Shown here one piece after another: positions 46,783 through 58,489 of a DNA stretch of 64,000 nt (its first letter is position 1; each line of letters begins with the position of its first letter). Source of the stretch: Coriaria nepalensis (taxonomy: Eukaryota; Streptophyta; Magnoliopsida; Cucurbitales; Coriariaceae). The DNA lies in the NCBI GenBank assembly GCA_027186245.1, contig CP114500.1, positions 4,908,001 through 4,972,000 of the forward strand, read 5' to 3'. The position numbers and the translations under genes were made by a program. The notes below the pieces were generated by a model. The model was not told the origin of the DNA. It ran no database searches and was given only the letters and a program-made list of their open reading frames with translations.

Positions 46783-49760
46783 GGATTTTGTTAAATTAGG
46801 TGAAGCGAGGGCGAGTTATTTTTTTCATTTGTTTTTTAGTTTTTTTTTTATATTAGATTTGAATGATAAAAGGATTAGGGTATTTTTTATAATTGTACAA
46901 ACCTTACCCCTCTCTCTTATCTTCTCCGCTCCTATGTTGTTTTCTCCTTTTTCATATCTGCTTCGATTGTAAGCTGAGGAATCCGACTCGGGCATCGGTT
47001 ACTTACATGATCTTCATATGGATCGAGCACTTAGTTGTGCGTCGCAGTCTGGCATTCATATCAGCTTTGTCCGGTAATATCTGGAAAAACTTTTGGCTGT
47101 ATGAGATTTGATTTGTAATTTTGGATTCTTTCTGTTTAGAATACCTGTTTGGTTTCTGGGTAGAATAACATCGCGCTTAGTCTAACGTATAGCTTTTATC
47201 TCTTTGTTGTATCTCTCTCTTACACGGTGTGTTGGCGATGTTGGCTACATTTTTCAAATTATGATAGTAGATGACTTCACTTTTATAAGTAAATATAATT
47301 ATATATGTGAGCATCTTCAAATTTTATTAAGATATGATAAGTAATTTGAAAATGATGATGTTAGCTTTAGTTGAACGCCTTATTGATTTGTCTTGTTTAT
47401 ATAAATGGTTAAGGGTGGGATGTGGTTAGAAGTAGTTTCAAAAGATCTGTTGATTGCTTGATTGGACTGGAATATGTGAATGCAAATTGCACGGCTTAAT
47501 ATCAATAATTTAATATTTTAACTTCTATTTGGTTAAGTTTTTACTCAAGTTTTTCTCAGCAAAACTCATATCCTATCTGTTTCTTCATTCTACTGGTTAT
47601 AATGCTAACTTCCAACGCTTAAGAAACTAAGAAACCTAATAAAATTCCTATGTGTTAACCTGAGGGTCATAATGTTAAATAATCTGTGTATTGTTTTCCT
47701 AATAGCTTGAGAAATCCTGAGATTGTTTTGCATTTTGATAGGTCAAGACCATCTTTGAATCCAGTCTGATGCTTACACCACTTTTAAACAAGGGGCTATC
47801 CATTTCACTATCTTTACGCCAGCAGCTACAAAATTCCCCTCTTTCAAAAGCCCGTAATTACGCATTTCATTACTGACCATAGCGTGATAACTGACCCATA
47901 AGACGCCTCCAATTGTTGACTTATAACTTAAGTTTTGTCATGTTCTAACTTAAGCAGAGCCATTTCATTACTGGAATGTATGATAAGTCATGTTCTAACT
48001 TAACTTAAATTTCCTTGGTTGGACTAGATGTGATTTGAAACTTGAGTTTTTTACTCAATAAGTAGAGCCACTTCGAAGAAAGAGTACAAGTATCTAGATA
48101 TGATTTGTCAACCTCTAACATAAAGCCTGATGAAGAACTTAGGCAACTTAAGTACTGGTTCGAGGTATGGAAGAAAAAGTACGAGTTAAGATTGCGAGCT
48201 ACAAAAGCAAAGCTTCATAAACTTGGGCATTGAGATGAGAAAAGTGCCTGGAAATGATGGGGGAAGTTAAGCTCGAGAGCTTCATAGTACATCTAAGTTT
48301 TAGGAAGACAAAAGAGTGGTTTTGTAATATGGATACACTGGACTTTCCTATCAATGTTGTTATTGTACAATAATCTTTATTTGACTGTGGATAGCTAAGG
48401 GATTTTCTTAGAGATTTCTTACTATATCTTTTAGTGAGTATCAGATTAGTTTATTAGTGTAAAGTTTGTCAAAACTTATGTTGTTCCTCGTAATTCTCAC
48501 TCTTGGGAGCTTATAAATTTATGTAAGAGCTTATGAATTAGTCCCCACTAATTTCACACAAAATCATAAAATAAAAAATAAAAATAAAATAAAAAAGAAA
48601 AAGAAAAAAGAAATGAGAATAATAGAAATGACCTTGCCTCAACTGTTTCATTATCATTAAGTATATAGGGTAAGGTTACAAAAAACTTACAACAAAAAGT
48701 GAATTTTTATTTCTCTTGTCCACAAAAAATAATATGTACTCTTTAATAAATATGTTGATCTTCCAACTATTTTTAAGAGAATAATATACTCAAAATCATG
48801 TAAAAATCGGCCTCAAAGAAGAGTGTTTGATATTGTCCATATTGTTACTTAGAGACTGCAATGAGAAGAAAATTTAAAAAAAAAAAAAAAAAAGTACAAA
48901 CCATAAATAGAAACTTAGTATATCAACATTATTAAATTCTCTAACTTGAAGAAATAATAAGAAAGGTTGAGGGAGGGAGGGAGTGAGATTGATAATTTTT
49001 ATTATGTACTTCACAAAAATTAAAAATAATAATTAAATATTATTAATCTCAATCGAAAACAAAATTAAAGAGGAAAGATTTCGAAAAGAATATAGAAGCT
49101 TCCAATAAAGTCTAGCACACGTGATACCTGAAAGAACACAAGTAATCCCAAATTCTATATTAAACTTGATTGTGTCTACCTATCTCTATCCATTGGTTTT
49201 TTTTGACCTTTTTTGGCACGCCTCATGATCAGGTACCATTTTCTTTGTGCGTTTTTTTTTTTTTTTTTTTCCTTCCCTCTTTTTCAGAGTCCCACCATGC
49301 TTCACTTTCATCTACATTTTGTACACTATATATGTTCTCACACACATAGTTCTGAAAGGTACTTTTCGGTTTCCTTGCGCAAGGTTTTTGAACTCATACC
49401 ACGGTGTATTACTCTTTTGTATATCGAATTCATTCTTTAACTCCATTGCAACACCTTCATCATAAATCACCTTTTTTTTTCTTTTTTTTTTTGCTTCTCT
49501 TATCCACCTTTAAATACATTATACACTACAAAGACCTTCAATATATCACAACACAAAATACCTGCAACCTCAAACTTTCTATAAGAACATGTTAAGGCAA
49601 TATCAAAAGTAAAAGTTATACTTGTTTAAGAAAACTGTGAACTTTAAAAATAACTTTAAAGTAATAAAGGAATATCTAATTTGATAGTTGTACTAATTCG
49701 ATCAAAAGATTTGAATTTATATTTCATGATATAAATCTATTAGAATTTAGTAATATCTTC
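46783..49760. other. Intergenic, mostly featureless; one gene-fragment candidate
   Basis: AT-rich DNA with poly-A (48870-48893) and poly-T (49251-49270, 49472-49491) tracts. One stretch, about 48080-48260 on the plus strand, reads without introns as KPDEELRQLKYWFEVWKK, then LRLRATKAKLHKLGH and a stop. It looks like a fragment of a conserved coiled-coil protein, perhaps the tail of a kinesin-like protein (weak recollection). The other open frames here are T-rich and not credible. Confidence 0.4.
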
Positions 49761-49769
49761 AAAACAAAT

Positions 49770-50995
49770 AATGAAGTAAGAATAGCCGCCTCTAGTAGTT
49801 GAAGTTGTGGATCCACATACATCGGCATGTATTAGGCCATAACAACACGATTGATCTCTCTTAAGTTCCACTAAATATAGAATTGATTATTTCCAATTAG
49901 ATAAGATTTGCAAGTTGACATCGATTTGTAATTGAATCGATCTTGATATCCAAGTAGCTTACTTATTCTCGCCTTATTGGTATAACCTAATCGACATTGC
50001 CAAAAGTTAGTTTGATTCATATCAAACCTTTGTTTCTGAACTTTTTCATTTTTTTAGGCAAGTCTTATCATTCAAGTTCAAGATGTACTAAAACAATCCT
50101 TTAGACATGATGAAATATAAGCCCTTACGATTAACATTAAAACTCTTGTATTGTTTTCGTAGTTTTAGACATGATAAAAGTCTTGTATAGTTTTACTTTA
50201 TCCCTTTGCTAATTTCCTCTATCTTTTAGTTTCTTCATATTAAATAAGAAAAATAAACATGGTATCTAATACCAACATGGAGAAATCATTAGAAAAATGA
50301 TCACCCTTAATAACGAACATGAGTGAAGCATCATCATACTTCTTTGGAATAGACCCTAAGTCTAATGATTCCACTTTCAAATATCCAATTCAAACCACAA
50401 TGGAAACACTTTTCCATCCATGCTCGTTGTTGATCTTACTAACTACTTAGTTTTGGATTCATATCAAAACTTTTAGACTATCTAACCTTTTAATTTATCA
50501 AATCATTCTAGCACACGTTCTCTAACGAATGTGCCTTTGGTCATGCTCATACGACATTATGCACTTGATGTATTATACCTCTCATACTAATTATCATTAT
50601 CCAAAATCACATTTAGGTAATTGATAATGTCAATAGCTTATTTATGTTCGTGTTGCCTTTGAAATCCTTTGATATAAACACAAGAATAATGCATTGTGCC
50701 TAATTATCTTGGAACAACACTTTATCCCAAGTGAAGTCTATTTGGCATTCACTCTTTCAAAAAGCACGACCACAACCTCTTAATTCTAGATAAGTGCAAG
50801 GTATTTATGTGAGGACAATTTTTAACCATCTTTTTTAATTCTTGAAATTAGTCTCTTCTAACTTGTATGTTTAAAAATCGAGCTCAACGAACTCTTCATC
50901 ATAGCATGTTTTCATAAGAGAATAAAAATTAATAACATAGGTAATTTATTAAATTATATTAACTACTAAAATTAAGAGTCTTTCAATCTTAGTTA
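49770..50995 (-). pseudogene. Antisense Copia gag to integrase-start remnant
   Basis: Minus strand: 50060-49780 matches the GAG-pre-integrase and zinc region (NQTNF-QCRLG-TNKARISKL, then CKSYLIG and a weak NTCRCMWI stretch). 50430-50290 resembles the protease region (DASLMFVIKGDHFS, then VLDT). 50990-50440 is probably gag, in many frames. Pol is missing beyond 49770. Heavy decay; identified by short blocks only. Confidence 0.65.
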
Positions 50996-50999
50996 AGCT

Positions 51000-52628
51000 C
51001 CAACTATTTTATTACAATCCACAACACCATTTTATGTGAACTAGGAAAAAACTCTTGTCTCCTAGTGGGTAAGGGACCCCTATATCAAATATTACGATCC
51101 CATATATTCGTAGCTAACCAAATAAACTTGTAAGGTAGCGAAACAACTTTCATAATTACATAACATGTAACTCCTTTACTTGCCTCTAGAAGAACATGAT
51201 CCCATATGTCTGTAGCCAGTCATATCTTCTAGTTAAGCTTAACCCAAAATATTCATTGTGACATATAACAACTATTGAAACTTATATTCCCAATATGGCC
51301 AAAGCCTAATATAGTTGGAATATTATGATCACATATATCTTATACATTTATGACAAATGGATTCATAGATTAATAAATCACTAGCCCTTATATGTCCATA
51401 GCTAATTGAATATATTATTAATCTCAAATTCATTGTAGCGTTTGGAAGACATTATGTAAGATATTCTTAAATAGTTTATAAGCTTAATATAATCAAGAAG
51501 GGATTTTTAATTTATTTGTCTCATCACGATATCCTCATCCAAACATTGCCAGCATGCTTATAATATGATGTGAATTATATATGAAAACATACATGTATTC
51601 ATACAACAATTCCAATCAACATATATTATTTCCTTCAACTTATTTAAATGTGACATAATGTTTATAATGTGCCAGTCTAAACAAACTTTAGATTCAAGTA
51701 GCATGACTAACAATTAATCATACTAGTTGTATTCATGGTTAATTGATTTAAGCTAGTATGATAATTAATTATAATTTTCTAATAACACTTTAAAGAATAT
51801 TTTTAAGGCATATTAATTTTCCAGTTTGAACTCTTCCAAATAAGAAAATTTAAGTGTTAGAAAATTTCTCCTAATTTAGAACTCATTCTAATTCAAGAGA
51901 ACCAACTATGTAAGAAAATTTTCATTCCAAGAACACTCTCTCAAGATAAATATTCTTAATGCTTCTAAACCAGTAACCTTTGAACATATAAAAAATTATC
52001 ATTTTCATGAAAAATTAACACTTACAAGCACTTTGCAATATTTATTTTTTCAAGTTAAATGATTTTCAAATCCATGAAAAATTAATACTTTGCAAACACT
52101 TTGTAACATTTAATTTTCTGAGTGACATAATTTTAATTATAAATATTTTAATTTCGAAATGATTTCAAAATTAATCCATCAATTAAAATTATACAAAAAA
52201 CGAGCGAATTTAATTGTCCTGACAATCTAGGTTTTTGAAAACAAGCGGAGCCCACATATCAGTGTGATATGGTGGTAACATATGCATTATAACACATCGG
52301 GCCCCAGCATTACCGCACAGATAACAGCGGTTGCCTTGGCTATCTGGTGGCCGATATAGCAGCGCTAAAGTAGCACTAAATCAGCTCATACAACAACCTC
52401 AAAATAGCCATAAAATATCTCTAAATGGCTCATACAGCAGCCTATCACTACCATTTTTGGCAGCGGTTCGAAGATCAAATCTCCAGGCATCCCTTGGTTT
52501 GTTCCGGTTTATTTAGGTTCAATTTCCAGCAACATTAAGCATCCCAAAAGACCATGAAAAACACAAAATAAAGCATTTTTTTCAACATCAAAAAATCAAT
52601 AAGAAAACTGAAATTCTTGCATAACCCG
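51000..52628 (-). other. Antisense Copia leader with repeated motifs
   Basis: Copies of the GGCTACGGACACATGGG-type motif (plus-strand CCCATAT-T-CGTAGC-A-CC) occur at about 51098, 51200 and 51388, in the same setting as 9750-10010, including a GGAGTTA-ATG-TAT-TAA-TA-GAAA-like block and an AACTAGGA-AAAA block. This ties the element to the 9590-16050 family. No gene. Confidence 0.5.
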
Positions 52629-52645
52629 AAGCTCTGATGCTACTA
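52629..52645 (-). other. Copia primer-binding site, diverged
   Basis: The minus strand reads TAGTAGCATCAGAGCTTCGG, close to the plant TGGTATCAGAGC primer-binding site with a small insertion. Marks the 5' LTR as lying at higher coordinates. Confidence 0.6.
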
Positions 52646-53510
52646 TAAGTCAGTGAGTCTTTGCCTATCCAGAGCAGAACACCATTTTAAAAAAATGACT
52701 TCTAGATATCCGACTCAACCAAATAGCTCAAGATCATGGATTATGCATTTTGAAGAACATTTCTTCAAAATTTAAAAATTCCGATTACTTTCAAATTCAA
52801 GAAACAAAACTAGAAAGAGAGAAGAGGATGTAAGGGAGAGGAGAAATAATACCCAGCCTTCAACTCCTCAAAGGCCGGTTGAATGCCTCAACCATGCCAC
52901 TCCTTCACCAAACCGCCGCCATCATGAATCTTTTCTAGTTCAAAGAGCTATCACCCGACCTCTAATCTTAATCCACACAGATAAAATCGTCTTGGTTTAC
53001 TATCCTACTCTCATAAACTCTTGAGAGAATACTTGGAGAATGGGAAATATAGTAGAAAAAAATGAAAGTCATTGGTCCTTCACTTACCTAGAGCATAAAT
53101 CCACTTTTGAAAAATGAGATCCAAATATCCAAACTAATGAAAAACCATCAAGATACAAGGTTGATGCAATGTGACTTTCACATATGGATTCTCGGTTCAT
53201 TTTCAAATTTCTAAACTAGTAATAAACTTAGAAATCGTAAATAGAAGAATAAGATGGAATGAGTATAATGAGCATAACCACTACTCCAAGAATCAGCCGA
53301 CTCTTCACTCTTCTCCAAATGCCACTACCGACCACCAAGCACCGTTGTCGCCGTCGCCATCGCCCTCTTGCTGCCCGTTCCAAGCCGTCATCCAGCCTCT
53401 AAGCTTGATCAACACGGTTGACAACTCACACTTTTGGTTCAAGGAATTCATTCAACACTTGACTTGGAGAGGAAGTTATAAAGAGAAAAAAGATGATATG
53501 ATTTTTTAGC
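52646..53510 (-). repeat. Probable Copia 5' LTR part with diverged internal duplication
   Basis: Follows the primer-binding site. Two diverged blocks, about 52690-53070 and 53085-53510, share order: GATATCC-ACT-A-C-AAATA..TCAAGAT, ATTTTCAAATT, CTCTTCACC..CCGCCGCC-like, CCGACCTCTAATCTTAATC..ACACGG and CTTGGAGA..GGAA. The outer end is not identified. Open frames inside are not credible genes. Confidence 0.5.
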
Positions 53511-54166
53511 TCACTTTTTTTTCTCTCTTCTTATGGTGGGCGGCACAAGTGTTGTTAAGGAACCCTAGGGATGTGTGTCCCATATATTCGGGCCCATCCG
53601 AGCTTAAAATGGGCCGGGTTCGACCGGGCCTTACCGGGCCTAAAATGGATCCGACCCTTTTTAAATAAAATATTCATAATAATTTATTATTAAAGTAAGA
53701 GAGATTATTTGAGATTATGAGTCCTGAGAAAATACTCTTGTTAGTTTATTTTACGGGGTCAAATGGGTCAAATAAATTACACATATGTGTAACTAAGAGC
53801 ATCTCAAATAAAGAATAAATTTTTGGCTAAATAAAGACTTTATTGCGTATTATTAAATAATAGGTCCGTCAAAAAAACCTCCCGACCTTAAGGAGGAAAA
53901 AACGGACCTTACAATAAAGCCATAAACAAAAAAAATAAAAAAAAATAAAAGTTTGCTAATACATTATAATCTATTATTTATCATCTATTAATTAATGATG
54001 GTTGGTCATTGGTGGACCGCAAAACTGCTTCCCGCTGCAGAAGGATCTTCATCTAAGAACATATTCTGAAAATACTTAGCCAAGTCTTCATTATGAGTTG
54101 TATGTTGACCTTGATGAAATGCATGCTCCAATATCTTATGCATAATAATGCTTCAACCAATATCTT
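53511..54166. other. Spacer before the pararetrovirus remnant
   Basis: AT-rich DNA with a GGGCCGGG-type patch near 53600-53640. No gene or clear repeat recognised. Confidence 0.4.
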
Positions 54167-56455
54167 ATGAAAGTCTTCTCTCTGCAAGAGAACACTAACG
54201 CGTTCAGTGAATTCAAAGAAAAGTTTTTGCAATACTATGCAAAAAACCACTCATTGTTTAAACATTTCAAACCTTTATGGCATAATCCAGACTTTGTTGT
54301 CAAACTCCCCTTCAAACTCAATGAAGATACTAATCCCACCAAGGCCTCGCACCCGGGTATGTCCCCCTCAGATCTACGCCTCGCCTACCTAGAATGTGAG
54401 ATGCTCTTTGACCAAGGTTTGATAGAACCTACCTCTTCTCTATGAGCTTGCTAGGCCTTTTATGTAGAAAAGCGATCTGAAAAGCTATGCGGAAAGAAAA
54501 GGTTGGTCATTGATTATAAGCCCTTGAACGGGTTCCTTCAGGACGATAAGTTCCCACTTCTCAAAACTTCTACCCTCCTCGTCCACCTATTAAGGCCAAA
54601 ATATACTCTAAGTTTGACCTAAAAGGGGCTTTTTGGCAGATTGGGATCACCCTTCAGATCGACCCTAAATGGCATTTTGTATACCAAGTGCCCAGTATCA
54701 ATGGAAGGTCCTTCCATTTGGATTAAAAACTACCTCGTCCCTATTCCAAAAAGTCGTGACCCGAATATTCTTGTCTATATCCTACACACTTTGGTCTACA
54801 TAGATGATATCCTCTTCTTTAGCTCCACCAAGGAAGACCATCGTTCTCTCCTCTCCCAATTCTGCGACATCATAGAAAAATATGGGGTTATACTTTCAAA
54901 AAGAAGAGCTTTATAGCTCAGTAGAAAATCACTTTCTTGGGAATGGACATTACATAAAGATCATATTCCCCTAGTCCTCACTTGGCCCTTGAGCTTCTCT
55001 AATCCCCGGATGAACATTTAACTAGGGAACAAGTCATGCAGTTCCTTGGCACCATAAACTATATCAAGAAATTTATTCCCCAAGCGGCCAGATACACCAC
55101 TCCTCTCTCGCGGCCCTAAAGAGGTATCCTCCCCTTTGGAGAGAAGAACAGACTAAGGCAGTCAAACATCTAAAGTAGGTTACACAAGCTTCTCCACCGC
55201 TCCACATTCCACCAGATGGATTGAGGATCATTCAGACAGATGCTCAGGACCACTACTGGGGAGTTATCCTCGTTGAAGAAAAGGATAATAGAAGCGTCTA
55301 CTGTGCGCATGTCAGTGAAGAGTTTAAACCCTCCCAACAATATTACCACACTATTTCTAAGTAGATTTATACGATGAAATATGGAATTGAGAAGTTTGAC
55401 TCCTATCTGAGAGGATACTATTTCAAAGTTGCAATGGAAAAAACTATTATTTTCCTTGAATTTAAGAATAAAGTTCCTCCTAATCCTTTACTGTTGAGGC
55501 TTAAGTCGTGGTTTGAAAGGTACAATTTCCAAACCACTCATAAAGGGGAATCAAAACATAATTCCAAACATGATCTCTAGGCTAAAGCTAATCCAAATTA
55601 TTACAAAAATCAACAAGATTCCTCTCGTCTATGCTTTCTCAAGCCTAGGAGAGGAGAACCCTTCTCCACGGAAAGCATGTTGGCTCAGCATAGCCCCCTT
55701 CTCCCTCCTGGCCTATCAAATCTCTTCCAGATACACTCCCCTACTCAGGAAGAAATCAAAAATTATGTTATAGATAACCTACTCCACTATTATTATCAAC
55801 TTCATCATACGATCTATCTGAAAAGGACTCGGGCTCGTTTGAACAAGGTTTACCTTGAACTTTCTTACATTCACCATTACTTATCTGCTACCTTTCCCCC
55901 TCATTCAACTTTATTACCACCTCTACGAAGAAAGCAATAGCTCTTCTCCATGTGGAGAAAAGAGCTCACAAAGCTTATGGGATACCATAATATCTAGAAG
56001 ATGAATGAATTTAGTGAAAAGATCACCTATATATATATCTTTCACAGGCCATACATGTCCTCCCCCCTTTCCAAGCTTCTTTAGCCTATTAATACGGTGT
56101 ATGAATACCAGACGTTAGATTATCAATGGCTAGGGATGATAACACCCCACCAAAACTTCCTTTTAGACCTCAACAATGTCATTCCTGAATGGCCATATGA
56201 GATCTATCTTGTCAACCCAAAGGACACTATAGAAAACACCTTGCCAGGAAGGGGACTTGAAGAGAATATATTTCTCACAGAAAGCCAATTTCACCACTAT
56301 TCGCCAGAATACTTTCGATTCACTCGAGACCCACACTCGCTGGATCCAATGGACTATGAATAAAGCCAGCCTAATCTAGGTGATCTAGGCCCATCTAGCC
56401 CATGGTACAAAGGCTTTACTGGAAGATCCTACATAGACTCGGACAAAGATGATTA
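54167..56455 (+). pseudogene. Endogenous pararetrovirus (Caulimoviridae-like) pol remnant
   Basis: Successive plus-strand frames resemble caulimovirid polymerase: 54167-54445 the RT N-terminal region; about 54450-54920 the RT core, with YIDD at 54797-54808; about 55000-55360 the RT connection and RNase H in several frames; 55374-55580 the RNase H end; 55677-55940 and 56097-56363 a C-terminal extension I associate with florendovirus-type elements. Frames are broken by stops (for example near 54443, 54726, 54914 and 55581) and shifts. No movement or coat protein and no integrase was seen, which fits a non-LTR pararetrovirus and argues against Gypsy. It is not expressible as an intact protein. 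Assignment to the family is firm, to the genus tentative. Confidence 0.82.
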
Positions 56456-56959
56456 ATATAACTTTAATTTTCCTTGGTTTTTAGGCATACCCTTCTTTCC
56501 GGTTGCTAGAATTTTTATTTCCTATAACATCTACAGACTGTTAGTATACATATGTTCAAATTTCCTAAGAAATGTTAACAACAAAGTATATTTGAAGCAA
56601 CCTAAACAATTCAATAACTTTCATCTCCAAAAACAGTCTGGATTTTTAGAGTTTCAAATCTAGTTTGAAATCCTAAACCCAATTTAACTCAAAATCCAAT
56701 CCAATCCAAAATTCAGTTTCAGCTGAACTGGAACTTTTCATTCAAAAATTGGGTTCAAAATATGAGTATTTACCACAATAAAAGTTCCAATGAAACCTCT
56801 GATCACAATGAAAATATGATACGAACTTTAGAGCGCAGACTAAGATCAACAAAAACCCAGCTGAACCTTGTTCTAGTGTAACTTATAGAATGAAAAACAG
56901 GGATCTATTCAATAGTAGCTAAAAGAAAGAGACCTAGAAATCATCATAGTATAGGTTCT
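56456..56959. other. Spacer; carries one copy of a flanking direct repeat
   Basis: Positions 56657-56720 (AATCTAGTTTGAAATCC, then CCCAATTTAAC and AAAATCCAA) recur at about 58686-58740. Otherwise featureless AT-rich sequence. Confidence 0.6.
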
Positions 56960-58489
56960 TCCAGGTAAGTTAATCATGTTGATGGGCTCATTAATCCAAC
57001 TAAGACATTAACAACTCTGTACTTACTAAAAGTTCGTTTGTAACAATCTCTTTTAGAATAGATTATGAACACGAAACAAGAAAGAAAATCACAAATCTTT
57101 ATTCTGAGTTGAAGGTTTTCTTTGAGGGAAATCAACCTCCAATTACGAGCCAAGCTCATAAACTTTACAACAATTTAGAATTCCCTCTTGCTTTCATCTA
57201 TATTTATGATCATGACAAATGTTCCCTCTTTGAAGAACCTTGTCCTTAAGGTTTTGTGTTAAGAATCTTCTTTGAGACTTTTCATCGAATAGTTTGTGTG
57301 CATCAAAAGAACCTCTGGCAAGCCAATGATTTACCTTAATCCCTAAGAACTTTCTCAAATGGATCAAATCCTTGAAAGTTTTGAATTTAATAGTAATAAT
57401 TTTCCAAGGAATCAAGGAAATGAATACCTTTTCATACCATGGATATCCAAGAATGAGGACCCTTTCATCGTAGTCACTTGGATGTGGGTATATCCTTGCA
57501 TACATTTGATCCTGGGACAAGATCTTCATGCAATAGTCCAACTCATCGACAACAATTACAAAGGTTTCCACCATTTGATCCTTGTTGGATGCACTACCAA
57601 CTTGCATTTCGGCATTCTTGAGATCAATTGTCTTTAATGCATTTTTAATGGGTTTACTATATTTCTTTAGTTCAGTGTGCACCATTGCACGGTCAGACCA
57701 GTGTCGTACCACTTCCAACTCCTCATCTTTGTTTTCAGAATAGTAATTGCAACACAGATCAATTGCATGATCAAACCAGTGTCCAACCACCTCACCCTCC
57801 TCATCTTTATTTTCAGAATAGTGGTTTTCCTTAGACCTCTCATTTACTTCCAATTATATCCCTGCATCTTTTATCATGATCAGCCTTGAATCCATCTTCT
57901 TTATTCTCACCCTTCGGTTCAATTGCCTTGAAGAAACTATTTTCAGGATCTTGAGATTCGTAAAGCATCCAAGGCTCAAGATCACAAGTCGCTTGGTTAA
58001 TTAGGGGTCTTTCCGTTTCTTGATTCCAATCTTATTTGACAACCCCACCTTCTTTGACAAATTCAGTTACCATCGCTGCCATGGCAGCCATTGTAATCGC
58101 CATTTGTTCCTCCAACTCACGAGCCATAGATAGTAATTGAATTCTCCAATTACTAATGTGTGTATTTGTTCCAGCATACATGGCATCGCTTTCTTCTTGG
58201 ATTGCTGGTGGGCTTGTAATCTTCCATGGAGTTTGGAAACTCCTCACATAGAGCTTTCTCTGCCATGAAAACACCTCGGAACGTTGTGGCTCTAAGTTGA
58301 AGGATTTCTTCGAGGGAAATCAATCTCCAATTACATGCCAAGCTCGCAAACTTTACAACAATTAAGAATTCCCTCTTACTTTCATCTATATTCTTATTTA
58401 TAAACTCAGCTAAACTAACACAACTGTAATTAACTACTACTCAACTGTTAACTCACTGTAACTAACTACTAACAAATTGAGGGATAACA
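56960..58489 (-). mobile_element. Small non-autonomous LTR-type retroelement, damaged
   Basis: Minus strand: starts TGTTATCCCTCAATTTG (58489), with TATA-like TTTATAAATAAG near 58396. The segment 58298-58400 recurs at 57108-57190 (GAGGGAAATCAA-CTCCAATTAC, then ACTTTACAACAATT-AGAATTCCCTCTT), fitting two LTRs, the second lacking its U3. Between them are a gag-like start (58274-58032, LEEQMAITMAAMAAMV) and the 219-aa frame. No RT or integrase. The internal end (NLKDKVLQRG) loosely recalls the NLEDKV ending of plant Gypsy pol; weak. Confidence 0.5.
57194..57853 (-). CDS. Open frame of 219 aa inside the small LTR-type element
   Basis: An uninterrupted minus-strand frame with no family I recognise with confidence. 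The N-terminal part has a duplicated acidic segment: YSENKDEEGEVVGHW and, 25 residues later, YSENKDEELEVVRHW. The middle has DELDYCMKILSQDQMYARIY, the end KDKVLQRG then a stop. It may once have joined the 58274-58032 frame, as both lie between the two LTR-like segments. Probably element-encoded, not a host gene; whether it is expressed is unknown. Confidence 0.4.
   Translation of the reverse strand: MEVNERSKENHYSENKDEEGEVVGHWFDHAIDLCCNYYSENKDEELEVVRHWSDRAMVHTELKKYSKPIKNALKTIDLKNAEMQVGSASNKDQMVETFVIVVDELDYCMKILSQDQMYARIYPHPSDYDERVLILGYPWYEKVFISLIPWKIITIKFKTFKDLIHLRKFLGIKVNHWLARGSFDAHKLFDEKSQRRFLTQNLKDKVLQRGNICHDHKYR

Noticed and set aside
49213..49595. Three open frames with Phe-rich starts
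   Set aside because: They begin in T-tracts, overlap in different frames and show no family similarity.
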